The notes under the pieces were generated by a model. The model saw nothing but the letters and a program-made list of their open reading frames with translations, was not told where the DNA came from and ran no database searches. DNA of 64,000 nt from positions 38,607,253-38,671,252 of the forward strand of contig CM075939.1 of assembly GCA_038030265.1 (NCBI GenBank), written 5' to 3'. Every line of letters starts with the position of its first letter. Positions within the stretch are counted from its first letter, which is position 1. This DNA is from Corythucha ciliata (lineage: Eukaryota > Arthropoda > Insecta > Hemiptera > Tingidae). The position numbers and the translations under genes were made by a program. Shown piece after piece: positions 12,541 to 24,104 of this stretch.

Positions 12541-14437
12541 CAGTGGCGTATCTACGGGGTGGGTTTTGGGGGTTTAAGCCCCCCCTAAGAAGATGGCGTC
12601 CGCCAAAAATTTGTTGATAGTCATTCCAGAGATTTCTTCTAATACCTTGCTCATACCAAAGGGCGACTGTTGAAGGGATATCTGCACAGAATAATGATTT
12701 CTCGACGAATGGGCGATCTCGTGATGGTGAGGCCACCATTCATTGACGGTGGAGGGGGGGGGGCACCAAAAAGCATAAATAGATGGAAACAAATTTTTTT
12801 TTTTACGTTTCAAAGCGATGATTAGCGGCAAATATCGAGCACAAGCGATCATTTGCCACCTACATTAGGAAAAATACACCAATTTGAGATATCTGAAAGC
12901 AACTTCACGGACAAACCAGAGAAAAAACGCCAACTCCAAATTCCAATAGGCCTAAGGCAGAAGAAATTGAGAAAGCGTTCTAATGTGCTTCTCTTTGGGC
13001 AAGTACGCGGGAGAACATTGAAAAAAAACACGCTAATATCAACAAGCGGCTTTTAGCGGTAGCAGAAAAGCGTTGACTCATAGTAGAAAACGAAAATAAA
13101 TCACTAATTCGTGGCTGAAAATGATAAAAATCACTAACATGTGGCGAAAATTGAGAAAAAGCTGAAGTCCATCGCTCACCTGGCTCTAATTTTTGAAAAC
13201 GCAAAATTCGTGGTTTTCTCGAGGCAACAAAAGAAAAAAGCGCAATTGAGAAAAATAATTCACGCTAAAATTGAGAAAGCCACGTAATTCGCGGCTTAAA
13301 CCGAGAAAATCTACTAATTCCGGCCTAAAATTGAAGTAAAACGCTCATTCACAACTAAAATGGAGAAATAAGCCGATTCACGGAACAATTTGAGAAAATT
13401 AGCTAAAATTGAGGAAACGCGGTGATTCATGGCTAAAATTGAGAAATAATTTGCGACTAAAAAATGAGAAAAAGCGCTTATATCGTGGTAAAAATTGAGC
13501 GAAAAAACCTAATTCATGGGTACAAGTGTTAGAAAAGCCGCTTATTCACGACTAAACCTGAGACAAACCGCTAATTCCAGTCTAAATTTGATGTAAAATG
13601 CTCATTTGCAACTAAAATAAAGATAATTAAATATTTAATTCGTGGCTAATTTTGGCAGAAAGCGCTTATCAGCAGTTAAAATGGAGAAATACGCTACTTC
13701 TCGGCACAAGCGAGCGCTAATGTGAAGCTCAATTTCAAAGATACATTTGGTAATTCCGCTTGTTCACGGCTAAAACTGATGCAGACGCTAATTCCCGGCT
13801 AAAATTGGGAACCTGCGTTGATTCACGGCCAACATAACAAAAGGCGCACATTCGCGGAGCTCAAATGGAGATAAACGCAAATTCACGGATTTTGTGAAAA
13901 TCCTCAAGTTCGAAGTTGAAATTGAGTAAAAGCGGTGATTCAGGCGTGAAACTAGGGAATAATTCACGGTTAAAATTCGGGAATAATGCTCAGCTAAAAC
14001 GAAGAAAACAAAACGCTAATACTCTGCTAGAACTGAGGAAACTAGATAACTTGGGGCTAAAATGGTGATAAGCGCTATAATTCGCATGACTAAGAAGTGA
14101 AGAAAAACGCTAAAATTAGAGGAATAAAATGTTATCTCGTGGCTAAAACTGAGACAAACCGCTAATTACCGTCTAAAATGTAGAGGAAGAGCTCATTCGC
14201 TGTTAAAGATTCAGTGAATTCGCGGCTAAAGTGGGCAAGAAGCGCTTATTCGCCGCTGAAACGGAGATAAACGATAAATCGCGGATCAATTTGAGAAAAT
14301 CCACTAATTCATGTTTAAATTTGAGAAAAAGCCAATTATTGGTTCGTATAGAGGCATGTTTGCGACTGAAACTCAGGAAAAAAGAGAGAGATTCATGGTA
14401 GAACCCCTCCCAAGTTAAAATCCTAGATCCGCCACTG
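12541..14437. mobile_element. 1.9-kb hAT-type element carrying an A-type array
   Basis: The left terminus is CAGTGGCGTATCTACGG and the right terminus reversed is CAGTGGCGGATCTAGG. Immediately outside lie identical 8-bp direct repeats, CCCTTGTT (12533-12540 and 14438-14445). This is the hAT signature (YARNG end plus 8-bp duplication). The interior has no transposase frame. From about 13030 to 14390 it consists of A-type ~30-bp monomers, so the element is non-autonomous and brings its own minisatellite. This is the best evidence that A arrays move as transposon cargo. Confidence 0.82.
13030..14390 (+). repeat. A-type tandem array inside the hAT-type element
   Basis: Monomers read CTAATTCACGGC and TAAAATTGAGAAAAA with heavy divergence. 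The array lies wholly between the paired termini of the element at 12541-14437. Confidence 0.8.
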
Positions 14438-14491
14438 CCCTTGTTCCTAAATGAGATAAGAGGACCCGACACGCACAATACTGGTATATTG

Positions 14492-15156
14492 GAGCTGGGC
14501 AACTTTCTCTTTAAAGTTAATATTTTAAGGTTAATATTTGTTTTAGGGTTTTGGCTTTTGGCTAGTTGCTTGTTGAAGTTGTTGAATAAGTAAAAGAAAC
14601 AACAAGACAAAACCCTTAAAATAAAATATTAATCAAGTATAGCTTAAAAACTAATAATATTTAATTATTAATAACGTTATTACTTGTTACTCCGTTACCG
14701 GAAAAAGTGACGCAGTTACTCGTTACTCCGTTACTTCGGTGTAAATATTACCGTACCCTAGGGGAGGGGGGAGTAGAAAAAACTGTCAGAATAGGAGATG
14801 AAATGAAGATAGCAATTAATTGATAAATTTATGTACTTCAAAACTTCCCTGCACTCTTGGGTTCACTTTTCACGTTTTACATCTCTATACGGGTAACCCC
14901 CCCCCCCCATGCTCTTTCAGCACACCGTGACGCACACAACAGACGTCAGACATCAATTGACGCCAGCCTTATTGAGAAAATTTACTAAATAATGATTAGA
15001 ACGGTAACGGATTAGAAGTAATGGACTAAAAAGTAACGGAAGTTACCGAGTCCGTTAACTGTTTTCAAACGTCAGGGATAAGTTACTCCGCTATCGAAAA
15101 AATTAATGCCGTTAAAGTAACGAGTAACGGAGTAACACCGTTACTGCCCAGTTCTA
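14492..15156. mobile_element. Probable hAT element with GTAACGAGTAACGG-rich arms
   Basis: The left end is GAGCTGGGCAAC and the right end reversed is TAGAACTGGGCAGTAACG; 'TAGAGCTGGGCAA' is a common hAT terminus. The flanks GTATATTG (14484-14491) and CTATATTG (15157-15164) match at 7 of 8 bases. The sub-terminal arms are inverted: GTTACTCCGTTAC tracts on the left (14685-14740) and GTAACGGAGTAAC on the right (15125-15140). The left end appears to lack two terminal bases. No transposase frame. Confidence 0.65.
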
Positions 15157-15164
15157 CTATATTG

Positions 15165-15800
15165 ATCACCCTGTCGACCGCACTAACCATGAAGAAAACT
15201 CCAACTACAAAAAGCTCAACCTCCAAATAACTCATTAACACAAAGCTCTCAAACCCAAAAAAGTGCTAACCTCAAAAAGCACTAACCACAAAAGGGCTAA
15301 CAAAAAAAGGTGCTGACCATAAAAGCACTCAATCCCTATTTTTCAAAATGCTAACCAAAAGAAGTTCCTAATGGCAAACCGGGTCAATGCAGTTTTACCG
15401 AGTCTGGACGATGGTTGGAGGGCGGGGATCGTAGTGCAGTGGCACCTCTGCTCCCCCGGAGGATAGGCCCATTATCTCCGGTCTCTGGCACTCGGCTCAA
15501 AGTTCCTGATGAGACCAGGGCCGAGTAGGTAACTCTGGTATAGCTTTACAGTACCTGAGGTCGAAACGGAGACTGAACCGCACCCGGTCCACATCGGTGC
15601 AATCCCACAAAAAGCTCTATAACCACAAAATAAGGTACTCACAAAAAACCGATGTATAACCTCAAAAAGGGCTGACCACAAAAAGAGCTAACCAAAAGAG
15701 CGCTGACCACACTGCAAAAATAGTAAACAACAAGGCGATCACACCACAAAACTCTCAAACACCAAAATGCTCAATCCCCAAGTAGCTCTGAAAATTGAAT
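15165..15800 (+). repeat. E-type tandem array (~19-bp monomer), split by a GC-rich segment
   Basis: Degenerate ~19-bp units read CTAACCACAAAAAGCG or CTCAACCNCAAAAAGC. The array is interrupted at about 15380-15605 by a GC-rich segment without monomers. Traces of the same motif, in reverse, occur near 5330-5430. Confidence 0.7.
15380..15605. other. GC-rich insert in the E-type array, unidentified
   Basis: About 225 bp of clearly higher GC splits an otherwise continuous array, so it is probably an insertion. It contains possible short hairpins, for example CTCCCCCGGAG at 15451-15461. I compared it mentally with U1, U2, U6, 5S and 7SL RNA and saw no match. No target duplication was identified. 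Confidence 0.35.
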
Positions 15801-15963
15801 TTTCAACATGCTTCTCAAACGCACCTCGTTACGCCCCTGTATCTGGCGTTTTCTCTGGCACCCCTGTATTTGGCGTTTTCTTCGACCACTATTCGGATGG
15901 AACTGGCAGTTAATGTGGTCTTCTGCTTTGTCAAAAAACATGGCTAAACAGAAGCATTTCGGG

Positions 15964-16739
15964 CAGGGGCGTAGCCAGCCCTTGATCTAGGGATGGGCAT
16001 CTTCACCATTGCCTTTTTGCAGGCTTACAGGCGAGGATTCGGAGCTGGAAATCGTCAATTCATAGACAACACACATCAGAAACAGAATTTGAAGAGAAAC
16101 TGTCACTATCCGTCAAAATGTGTTCTGTAAGACTGTCGTTTCTAACCTTACATTCAGGATTTTCTGTCCAAAAACTGACAAATTTCCCCCCAGAAAGTGA
16201 TACTTTTGGAGCTAAGCTTTAAATTTTGATCCCCTGAGACAATAAAACGCGGTAATTTAGCCCCACAAACTGGACCCCTTCCATCTTCTTTCAGACGAGA
16301 ATGGTTAATCTTCACAGGAACTCACACAGGCCAGTAAACTGTCATGTTACAGTCTTCGTGGGTCTTAGAGGCTCCTTGACAGGGAAAGAAGGAGCTGACA
16401 TTTCTTTACCCACCATGAAACCGGATTTCCAGCCACGATTCAGCCGAAAGGCGTATTCTGGGCCTCGACCACGTCTCGGCTGGCCACTTTTCTTCTCGGC
16501 CCGGAAAAGTATGCTTTTCATGCCTAGATGTACAATGTACTATTTTCGTTGGCAAGACAACTCTAGAGGGTGATTCTCAAACTTTTCTGTATCAAATTTC
16601 CTATCTTAAAGTTATGAGATCTCATTCATTTTCTTTGAAAATCAATGAAATCAGGTGACTTTTCGATAGAAAATCCGATGCGGAAAAGTAACAGAATAGC
16701 TAGTCTTGATTAGTGATCGAAATCTGAGACGTTGCTTTT
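15964..16739 (+). repeat. Left arm of a hAT-like B-array element (CAGGGGCGTAGCCAG end)
   Basis: The segment starts with CAGGGGCGTAGCCAG, a hAT-like terminus, then holds the dispersed block CACCATTGCCTTTTTGCAG and GAAAGTGATACTTTTGGAG, also seen at 62690-62895 and in part at 1585-1764. A B-type array follows at 16740. A possible right end, GACGCCCATTC, lies near 17034, but its flank does not match the left flank ATTTCGGG, so the boundaries are unproven. Confidence 0.5.
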
Positions 16740-16925
16740 TTAGTCAGGCAGAGCCACGAAAATTATCGTTTTCGTGAGCAGAATCCACGAAATTGGGGTT
16801 TTAACATTTAGAAAAACAACGCGAATCAGGTGTTTCATTGAGTGAAATCCGAAAAATTGGTTTACTGCTGAGTCAGAGCTGCGAAAATTTCAAACACGTG
16901 GCGACCAAGTTGGATTTCCACTTTT
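16740..16925 (+). repeat. Short B-type tandem array
   Basis: Five to six degenerate monomers contain CGAAATTGGGGTTTT and GTGAGC/GAGTCAGAGC. It follows the hAT-like left arm and is followed by GC-rich text with two GGGAGGGCAGC blocks (16940-17010). Similar blocks sit next to the B array ending near 44483. Confidence 0.6.
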
Positions 16926-17499
16926 TAATGGGATGCCCAGGAGGGCAGCTGCCGTCTAGAGCTGAGCTTTTGAATTTGGGGGAGGGCAGCAGCCTCACCC
17001 CTGCCCCCCCTCTAACGACGCCCATTCCACACAATTTACAGGCGGGCGAGAGTCCATCACTATAAGTGGACAGGCTTTGGCTCGCTTTAGTTTGAAAAGA
17101 ATGAAAAAAATTCATTGGTCGTCGGTTTTGGTCGATTTTCTGGTGAGAGGATGCGCGTGTCGAGGCTCAGTCGATTAAACAGCCGACATAATTGGACAAA
17201 AATTCGTCCTAAAGCAGCCAAAATTAACAAAACCGAAAAACCGCCCTTGAAAAACCCGTATCAAAAGCTCATATGGTTACGTCTCCATTTGGGGCTTTTC
17301 GCGTGCGTCATAGCGCACGGTGTATTGAACGTGAGGATTCCGCTGTTGCATGCCTCACAAAGCTGGAAGGATATAAGAAATTGCGTTCATAGCTTAGACG
17401 CATGCGTAGTTGAAAGTTGAAGCGAACGTTGACGTTAAAAGCGTACAAGTGAAGACATAGCTTCTGATCGAAAAATCCAATTCCAGCGTCGAGAAGCCT
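16926..17499. other. GC-rich element end, then non-repetitive DNA
   Basis: About 16926-17034 is GC-rich with GGGAGGGCAGC and CCCCCCCTC tracts resembling a transposon end. About 17060-17500 has neither monomers nor a convincing gene; its open frames lack domains. Confidence 0.45.
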
Positions 17500-19060
17500 C
17501 ACGATTTCAATTTTAAACTTGCCATTCTCAAAGCTAGTTCAACACGAAATTGAGTAAAAGTACCAATGCGAGGCTCCTGGAGGCAACTTCACGGCTCAAA
17601 AAGAGAAAACTTGCTAACCCTCAGTTTCTGTAAGTCCCTAATAAGCGGCTAATACTGAGATTGCGCGTTAAACGTGACGTTTCCGCGCGCATTTACGTCG
17701 CTAGAAGTTTGAAAAAGTGCTAATTCCAAAGTGGAAATGAAGAAAATCTATATGATTCGCAGACATAATTGGGGAAAAAAAGTCAATTCGTGGCTAAAAT
17801 TGAAAAAAGCACTTACGTCATAGCTAAAATATAGAAAAATCGCTTGAAAATTGATGAAAAAGATAGTTCACGATCAAAATTGAGCAATAAACACCTGATT
17901 CGGGGCAAAAAAAAATGAGGAAAAGTGCTAACTCACAGCAAAAAGGGAGGAAAAGCCCTATTCACGTATAAAATTGAAGAAAACGCTAATTCACTGGTAA
18001 AATCGAACAAGAGCCCTGATTCGTGGGTGAAACAGGAGAAAAAGCAATAATTGGCGGCTAAAAGTGAGAAAAGAATATTATTCGCGGTTAAAATTGGAAG
18101 AAAAATTCTAGCACGTGGTTTCGTTGAAAATTGGGCTCTGTATAGTTACTTTTCGTGGATAATTTTGACAAAAATCGCTCGTTCGACGAAAAGATTGAAA
18201 AACAACAGAAAACCCTTGTGACTCCCGGCAGGAACGAAGAAAAACGCCAATTCGCGGATAAAATTGGGAGGGGACACTCAAATTGCCTCTGAAATTCAGA
18301 AAGATTGCACATTACCGGTTAATATTGCTGAAAAACGCTAATTCGCTGCTATAATTAAAGCAAAACTTGAGAAAACAGCAATAATTCGCAGTTTACAGAG
18401 GCGACACAGTCGCCAAAATTGTGAAAAAGTTCTAATTCATTGCGAAAATTGGCAAAAACGCTAATTCACGGCTAAAATTGGAAAAAAAAAAAAAAAAAAA
18501 AAAAAAATGCTTGCACGCTTGGAAAACGTGCTTGGAAAATTAGGATTTGGAGTAAAACTTCGTTAATAACTAACGGAAAAAATTGCTAAAATTCAGAAAC
18601 CCTAATTTGCTGCTGATATTGAGAAAAAGCACTCACTTCGTCTTTAAAATTCAGAAAGATATCACTCATTCGCGGTTAAAATGGAAGAAAAGCGCTAATT
18701 CACGGCTATTATTGGGGTAAAGTGCTAATTCACGGCTAAAATTGAATAAAAACACCACTAATTCGCCGTTTTCGGAAGCACGTGGCTAAAGTTAAGGGAA
18801 AAAATGCTAATTCATGGCTATTATAGAAGGGGGAAAAAGTGTTAATTTGCGGCTAAAATTATGGAAAATACTTATTAACAGTTAAAATTGAGCAAAAGCC
18901 CTGATTTGTGAGTGAAAATGGAGAAAATGAGGGAGCACGGTTTCTTGGAAAATTGAGGAAAAAGTCATTCGCGATGCGCGACTAAAATTGAGAAAAACAG
19001 TCACTCGCGTCAAAAATTAAGATTAAGCCACAATTTAACTATATAGGCGACAAAGTTATT
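17500..19060 (+). repeat. A-type tandem array with a long A-run
   Basis: Plus-oriented TAAAATTGAGAAAAA monomers, with the anchor GGAGGCAACTTCACGGCTC near 17578. An uninterrupted A-run of more than 25 bases at 18482-18508 lies directly after 'CTAAAATTGG'. It looks like slippage of the monomer's own A-tract, not a retroposon tail. Confidence 0.8.
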
Positions 19061-19137
19061 TTGTTATACTTTGTTAATTCATTACATGAAGGTCCTCATG
19101 GATATTTCCGCCCCTATAGGCCCCATCGCTACGCCAG
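19061..19137. repeat. Array flank and TIR-like end (CTACGCCAG)
   Basis: After the A array comes 'GGTCCTCATGGATATTT..CCCCTATAGGCCCC', then 'CGCTACGCCAG', which reversed (CTGGCGTAGCGATGG) resembles the CAGTGGCGTA ends. No partner end was found. Confidence 0.4.
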
Positions 19138-19656
19138 TTGTCCAATTTGACTGTCCCAAATGGTACAAGCATCACGCACACTTTCGACTATAACAGACGC
19201 GGACAAAAAAAGCGGGTAAGTGGAAATCATCGGAAACTTTGCCAAGTCCACTGTAGGGCTCTACAATTCACAGGGGGGAAAGAGCTAAAATTCGGGCACA
19301 CATTTAAAAAAAGAAAAAAACAAATCTGAGACTCGGGCCCAACTCAAGGAGTGACACTAAACGAACGGCACAGGGCCGTGCGAACGTCAAGGTTTTCCAC
19401 GGTTGATTTGATAAAACCCACGACAAATATATACCGTAACCCAAAGTCCGGCGTTCTTCATATTACCTAATTATAAGCAGTTGTTAAAGCTCAATAGTTG
19501 CTAACCGCTAACCTATGGACCGTTGAAGAAAAATTAAATCAAATTAAATGAGGTGGAGGAGGAGGGGAGAAAGGAGGAAAACAAGCGTGACAAGAACTGT
19601 AATTTGAAGTAAAATTAACGTTCGGTTGGAAGAAAGGAGGTAGGAACTTATTTAAG

Positions 19657-19684
19657 CCCCCTCCCTCCCTCCCTCCCCCGCCCG
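19657..19684 (-). other. G-quadruplex-type motif
   Basis: The plus strand reads CCCCCTCCCTCCCTCCCTCC and continues CCCGCCCGC. The minus strand therefore has six G-tracts of three or more separated by single bases, well beyond the minimal four-tract quadruplex pattern. It lies in non-repetitive DNA with no gene assigned. Confidence 0.7.
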
Positions 19685-20674
19685 CTTCTGTAATGAGACT
19701 TATGAAATTCTGTCCCTTACGTGAAAAGGTTGAGGAATTGTTAATTGAAACCAATACAAGTGCTCCCAATTTGAGAAGCATAATGCTTCCTCCGTCATCA
19801 ACTTGATTTAAAGGCGCCGGGACGCCGCCGGGGAACCTTTAAATGAAGAAACGGGACGGAACAGAGCCCGAAAACAACAACAACGGTAATTGTTCACCAT
19901 TCTGTGAACCGTACGAGCTTTTATAAAAGCTCGAATTAACTGGATGATTTTCTATAAAACTTTTTTTCGTATAGTTATGAGCGGAGGTCATCTACACATT
20001 AAAAACATTTTCACGGCTCTCTTCTTAAAGGCCGCCGCGCCGTAGTCTGGGAATGACGAAAAAATTTGGTTTCAAAGAGAAAATAACCCGATTCGGTTCG
20101 GATCTCCACACTCCAAAACTGCGAGGAATGAAGAAATTCTCAAACCTGATGAGAAATAGCGAAGTGGGTGGGCGAAGGATGGGGGGGGGGGCTTTTCTTC
20201 TCATTCCAGCCAGAGCTGCGGTGTTGTGATTTTATTCGTCACGGCGAATCTAGACGAAAGAATACTAACACACACACACACACAAAAAAAAAGGACGGAG
20301 AGAGATAGAATGAGAGGGAGGGGGAGAAAAAATAAACCAGAAGAACAGCTGGATCGCGCAATGACTAAACAATTGGCCTTTGGAGCTTTGACCAATACAA
20401 ATGTTCTCATCTTGTTCCCCAAAGTCGCCCTTGCATATCAAGGATGCGCCTTGGAAACAAAAATAAGAACATTTTTCGCACAGTTGAATCTTTGAACTTC
20501 AAAAAAATAAGAATGGGCTTAGGGTAAGGTCCGAGGAAATCCATAGCCGTCACTAATTGATACGAAAAGTGACCGCATTTTAACGGAAAATCACTCGTTG
20601 ACACAGTGAGTTCCGGCTTATGATTAAAAAAAAACATGGAGGGGAATACCGAGACTCATTGGAAAAACACGCAG

Positions 20675-20830
20675 CGAGTTTTTTTTTTGTAAAGTAGAAA
20701 TACCGAGAGAAAAAGGTCCATTGCCCTTACGGGCCAGGTGGTCTTTCCAACCATCTAATCTTACCGGCCCCACGGGTCACGGCTCGCCTTCGGCTGTGGT
20801 ATTCCCCAACGATAGACCAGTTCGAGGGGG
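20675..20830 (-). other. Compact GC-rich hairpin cluster with A-tail on the minus strand
   Basis: In AT-rich surroundings the minus strand contains GCCGAAGGC, GGTTGGAAAGACC and GCCCGTAAGGGC (a GNRA-type loop), and ends in TTTACA followed by ten A. That layout suggests a SINE-like or structured RNA copy. I found no clear A and B boxes (TGGTCTATCGTTGG is at best a weak A box) and no flanking duplication. Hammerhead core motifs are absent. Confidence 0.35.
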
Positions 20831-22600
20831 TAACATTGTTGTTTTTTTATAAATATAAATTATACTTAACGACGAAAATTAAGGTTAATTAAGATAAGAG
20901 CCTTGAAAGATCTGATCTCCTTCCACCTTTGGATCTTCGGCTTCTATTCATATTTGTCATTTATCGCCTATATGCAGACAAGGCCTAGACATTAATTAGG
21001 TCGCAAAGACGTTTGGGTTGAGGTTGAGGAATTGAAACAAACGGCAATTTGGTCTCTTATTTCCTTGAAAGGGAAGACTGTTAGTGCCTGACCTTTAATC
21101 AATGAGCAAAAAAAATCGGTTATAAAATTAATTAAAACGTAGTTACAGAGATGACGAAGTGGAAGATGGAGTGTAATTCAGTTAAGTCACAGTTTACTGC
21201 AGCGTGAGGGGGAAGGGGCAAAGAGTGAATGATCGATGGCTTAATGAAAGCCGTGGAGTCGTTACGTGAACAGCCAATAACAAAAGAGAACAAGGTGGTA
21301 GGGGTAGGGGGTGCACTTCCTAGTATTTTTTTTGCAAGAGATGTGAAGGGGGAGGAAACACGATAAAATACGACTCACCTCGGGACAGGGTCAGAAAATT
21401 CTAACGACCCCGTCATTTCAAATACGTCAAGCGGCTGGAAAACGAGCATAAGAATTTTAATAATAATAAAAAAATCAACGAATGACGCATAAAACCTTTT
21501 CACACCCTCCTAACAACTTAAAAAAAAAAAAAAAATACCTTGAATGGCACATCAACCTTCCGCCATTTAAGATATTAAATCCTTCTATAGTATTTCCCCT
21601 TAAATACTCCAAAGTTTCATTGTTCGAACAAAAGGGGGAGGTAGAGGACGCGATTTCATTTTTTTAAAATCCTTTTTTCACCCCAAATTTGACCCATAAG
21701 GTGTCACAGACGCCATGACCATAACTATTACGTCATTCGATTTTTTTTGTCCTCCAGATTTTTCCCTCCTCAGAAAAACCTTCCAAGGCTTTTGATGTAT
21801 GAAGAAGAAGAAAAAATGTTGACACACTATTTTAGCGAGACTTATTCACGAGTTTTTTTTTTTATGAAATAAGTGAAAGTTTTTCTCGAAAAATAAATGT
21901 CATTTTAATTACCTTATTTTGAAGAATCAACAGGTCTACTTAATACTTTTGTTCAAAACTAAATAGCCTAATACAAGGCCGATAAAAGAAAAAAAAACCT
22001 GATAGTACTCACGTGATCAACATAATTTGTTCGTCAAGGTGTCTTCCACTTGCAAAAAACCAGGACGAATCGTTTATCCGTTAGAATTTAACGGGCGAAG
22101 GGATATTTGTTTTTGTTTTAAGCTGGTTTCTTTTTTGTATGTGAAAGCTGCTTCTGAAAATAAAGCACACAATATACGACGTGGAAGGAAGAAATAAAAA
22201 AAAATGAAGTATGTAATGAGCAGAGCTATATTGCGTCAGGGGGCTGTAAATAGCAAATTTTGATCTCCGTATTTTTGTTTGCGCGGAAGCAACCCTTTCT
22301 TTTAAAAAGAGGAAATGAAACGAGATAAATGAGTCATAAGAGACTTGGAAATGAGAAATGTTCTCCTAAGAAAAGTACAGAAACTTTAATGAGTCAGCGT
22401 TTAGTGGACAATGAGAAAATCCAATTCCAAGTATAGGTACGGGGATTAACCCGTCGAAAATGAGGCTATTGCCGCCGATGTTAGTGCGATTCAGAATCGC
22501 CCGGGTTGTTGTGAAATCCGACCGGATCTGCCGGGGGCTTTTTTTCTGGACAGCAGAAACAGTCCAGCGCAGAAAGTAAAAATAAACTTTCAACGGCCTA

Positions 22601-23505
22601 TGGTAAAATCCTTCCGGAGTGCTAATTTATGAAGGTTTCCAACTGTCCCAGTCTTCCGGTTTCCAAGTGCCACATTTTTTTAGGATTCATGAGAAGCGTA
22701 CAAAAACCGATAATTCAAGGTTTTTGAAAGCTCGTTTAAGTCTAAAACTTAATTTTGAAGGCCGGCTAGAGCTCCCGTACGCGCGGTGGCCACCTATACA
22801 CCAACCGTGGGCCCGGGGCTGAAATCTCACTGAGGCCTCTCATAGTCACCAAAACTACATATTTTACGTGAAACATTAAAGTATGGCATTTCCTCAATGT
22901 CAGCCGTAAAATTCTCATTTTTAGCAGTGAATCGACGATTTTTCTCAATTTAGCCGCGATTTGGCGTTTTCTCCATTTCAACAACGAATAAGCGTTTGTT
23001 CCAAACTTTAGCACTTTTTTTTTTCAATTTTATCGGTGAATTATCGATTTTTATCGATTAGCGCTTTGGCGAATTAGCGCTTTTCCCTAATTATTGTCAC
23101 GAAGTTGCCTCCAGAAACCGCGACATGCTATTTTCTCAATTCATTACTATGATTTAGCATAATGTTTCCAATTTAATCCCTAATTAGCAATATTTATTCA
23201 TTTTAGCCGCAAATTTGCAATTTTCTGTATTTCAGCCGTGATTGAGAGTTTTTTTTCCAATTTTCGCAGCAATTTAACGCTTTTTCTTAATTTTATCCGC
23301 GAATTGACGCATTATCCTCATTTAGCAGCAGACTAGAGATTTTGTTCTCTTTCAGCCACCTTCTGGCGCCTACCGCCTTTGTCTTTGTTACCTTTCTGAA
23401 GCCGCTTTTACCATTTTAACCGGGAATCGGCGGATTTTCGACACTCAGCCCTTCTCCCAATTTTATAGGTGAATGAGCGATTTTTCTCTATTTTAGGTAT
23501 ATGAT
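22601..23505 (-). repeat. Flank and first part of an inverted A-type array
   Basis: About 22800-22860 (CCCGGGGCTGAAATCTCACTGAGGCC..) is related to the array flanks at 5466 and 26495. Minus-oriented A monomers follow, with the anchor GAAGTTGCCTCCAGAA near 23100. A hAT element (23514-24096) separates this part from the rest of the array. Confidence 0.7.
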
Positions 23506-23513
23506 ATTTTAGG

Positions 23514-24096
23514 TAGGTGATGTGGTCTTGCATAGGAAAGGCTGGTCTTGGTCTTGCAGCCATGGTCTTGGTCTCGCAAAAATGTACGCAATTTATGTAT
23601 CGCGATTAAAAACGAGTGAAATAGTTATGTAAATGCACATAATATCATGAATTAGAGTAGAGAATAATTAACTTTCGGATTTAATGATTTATTGAGGGGT
23701 TTAAGTTTTAGTTACTGGCGGGGAGGGAATGCATGTTGACATTCACGTTAAAAGTAGCGATATTGGCTTTGTACTTTTCTCACATAAAAAGAAAACTCTA
23801 ATAAATGACTAGGTTGGTAGTGGGGAGGGGGGGTGTAATGCTGATGCTGTTCGCAAACTCTTTTATAAAAAAAAGGGTACCTAATGTCGGGAAAGAAACA
23901 AGCAAGATTGGTGATAAAATGCGAGAATAACGAAATTATTTCAAGATTCAGGGTCAAAGGAACGATTTTTCTTGGGTCTCAATCGGGTGAAACAGATCTT
24001 GGTGGTCTGGCAAGACTGATCTTGGTGCAAGACCAAGACCAAGCATGCGAGACCAAGACCAGTCTTGCGAGACCGGACAGGTCTTGCTCATCACTA
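23514..24096. mobile_element. 583-bp hAT element with exact 8-bp target duplication
   Basis: The left end is TAGGTGATGTGGTCTTGC and the right end reversed is TAGTGATGAGCAAGACC. The 8-bp duplication ATTTTAGG flanks it at 23506-23513 and 24097-24104. The arms are rich in inverted GACCAAGACC/GGTCTTGGTC blocks. There is no transposase, so it is non-autonomous. The duplicated bases belong to the A monomer (ATTTTAGCC/ATTTTAGG), so it inserted into an existing array. Confidence 0.88.
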
Positions 24097-24104
24097 ATTT
24101 TAGG

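Larger units (their letters stand above)
19138..22600. other. AT-rich non-repetitive DNA, no gene seen
   Basis: No monomers or assignable exons. It holds a C-rich G-quadruplex-type tract (19657-19684), an (AC)n tract (20270-20283), a compact GC-rich structured block (20675-20830) and poly-G/poly-C runs. Open frames near 20200-20640 lack domains. Confidence 0.5.

Noticed and set aside
15964..17034. Complete B-array hAT element
   Set aside because: The left end is good, but the right flank does not repeat ATTTCGGG, so the pairing is unproven.
18482..18508. Poly-A tail of a retroposon
   Set aside because: It directly extends the A-tract of an A monomer and no retroposon body or duplication adjoins it.
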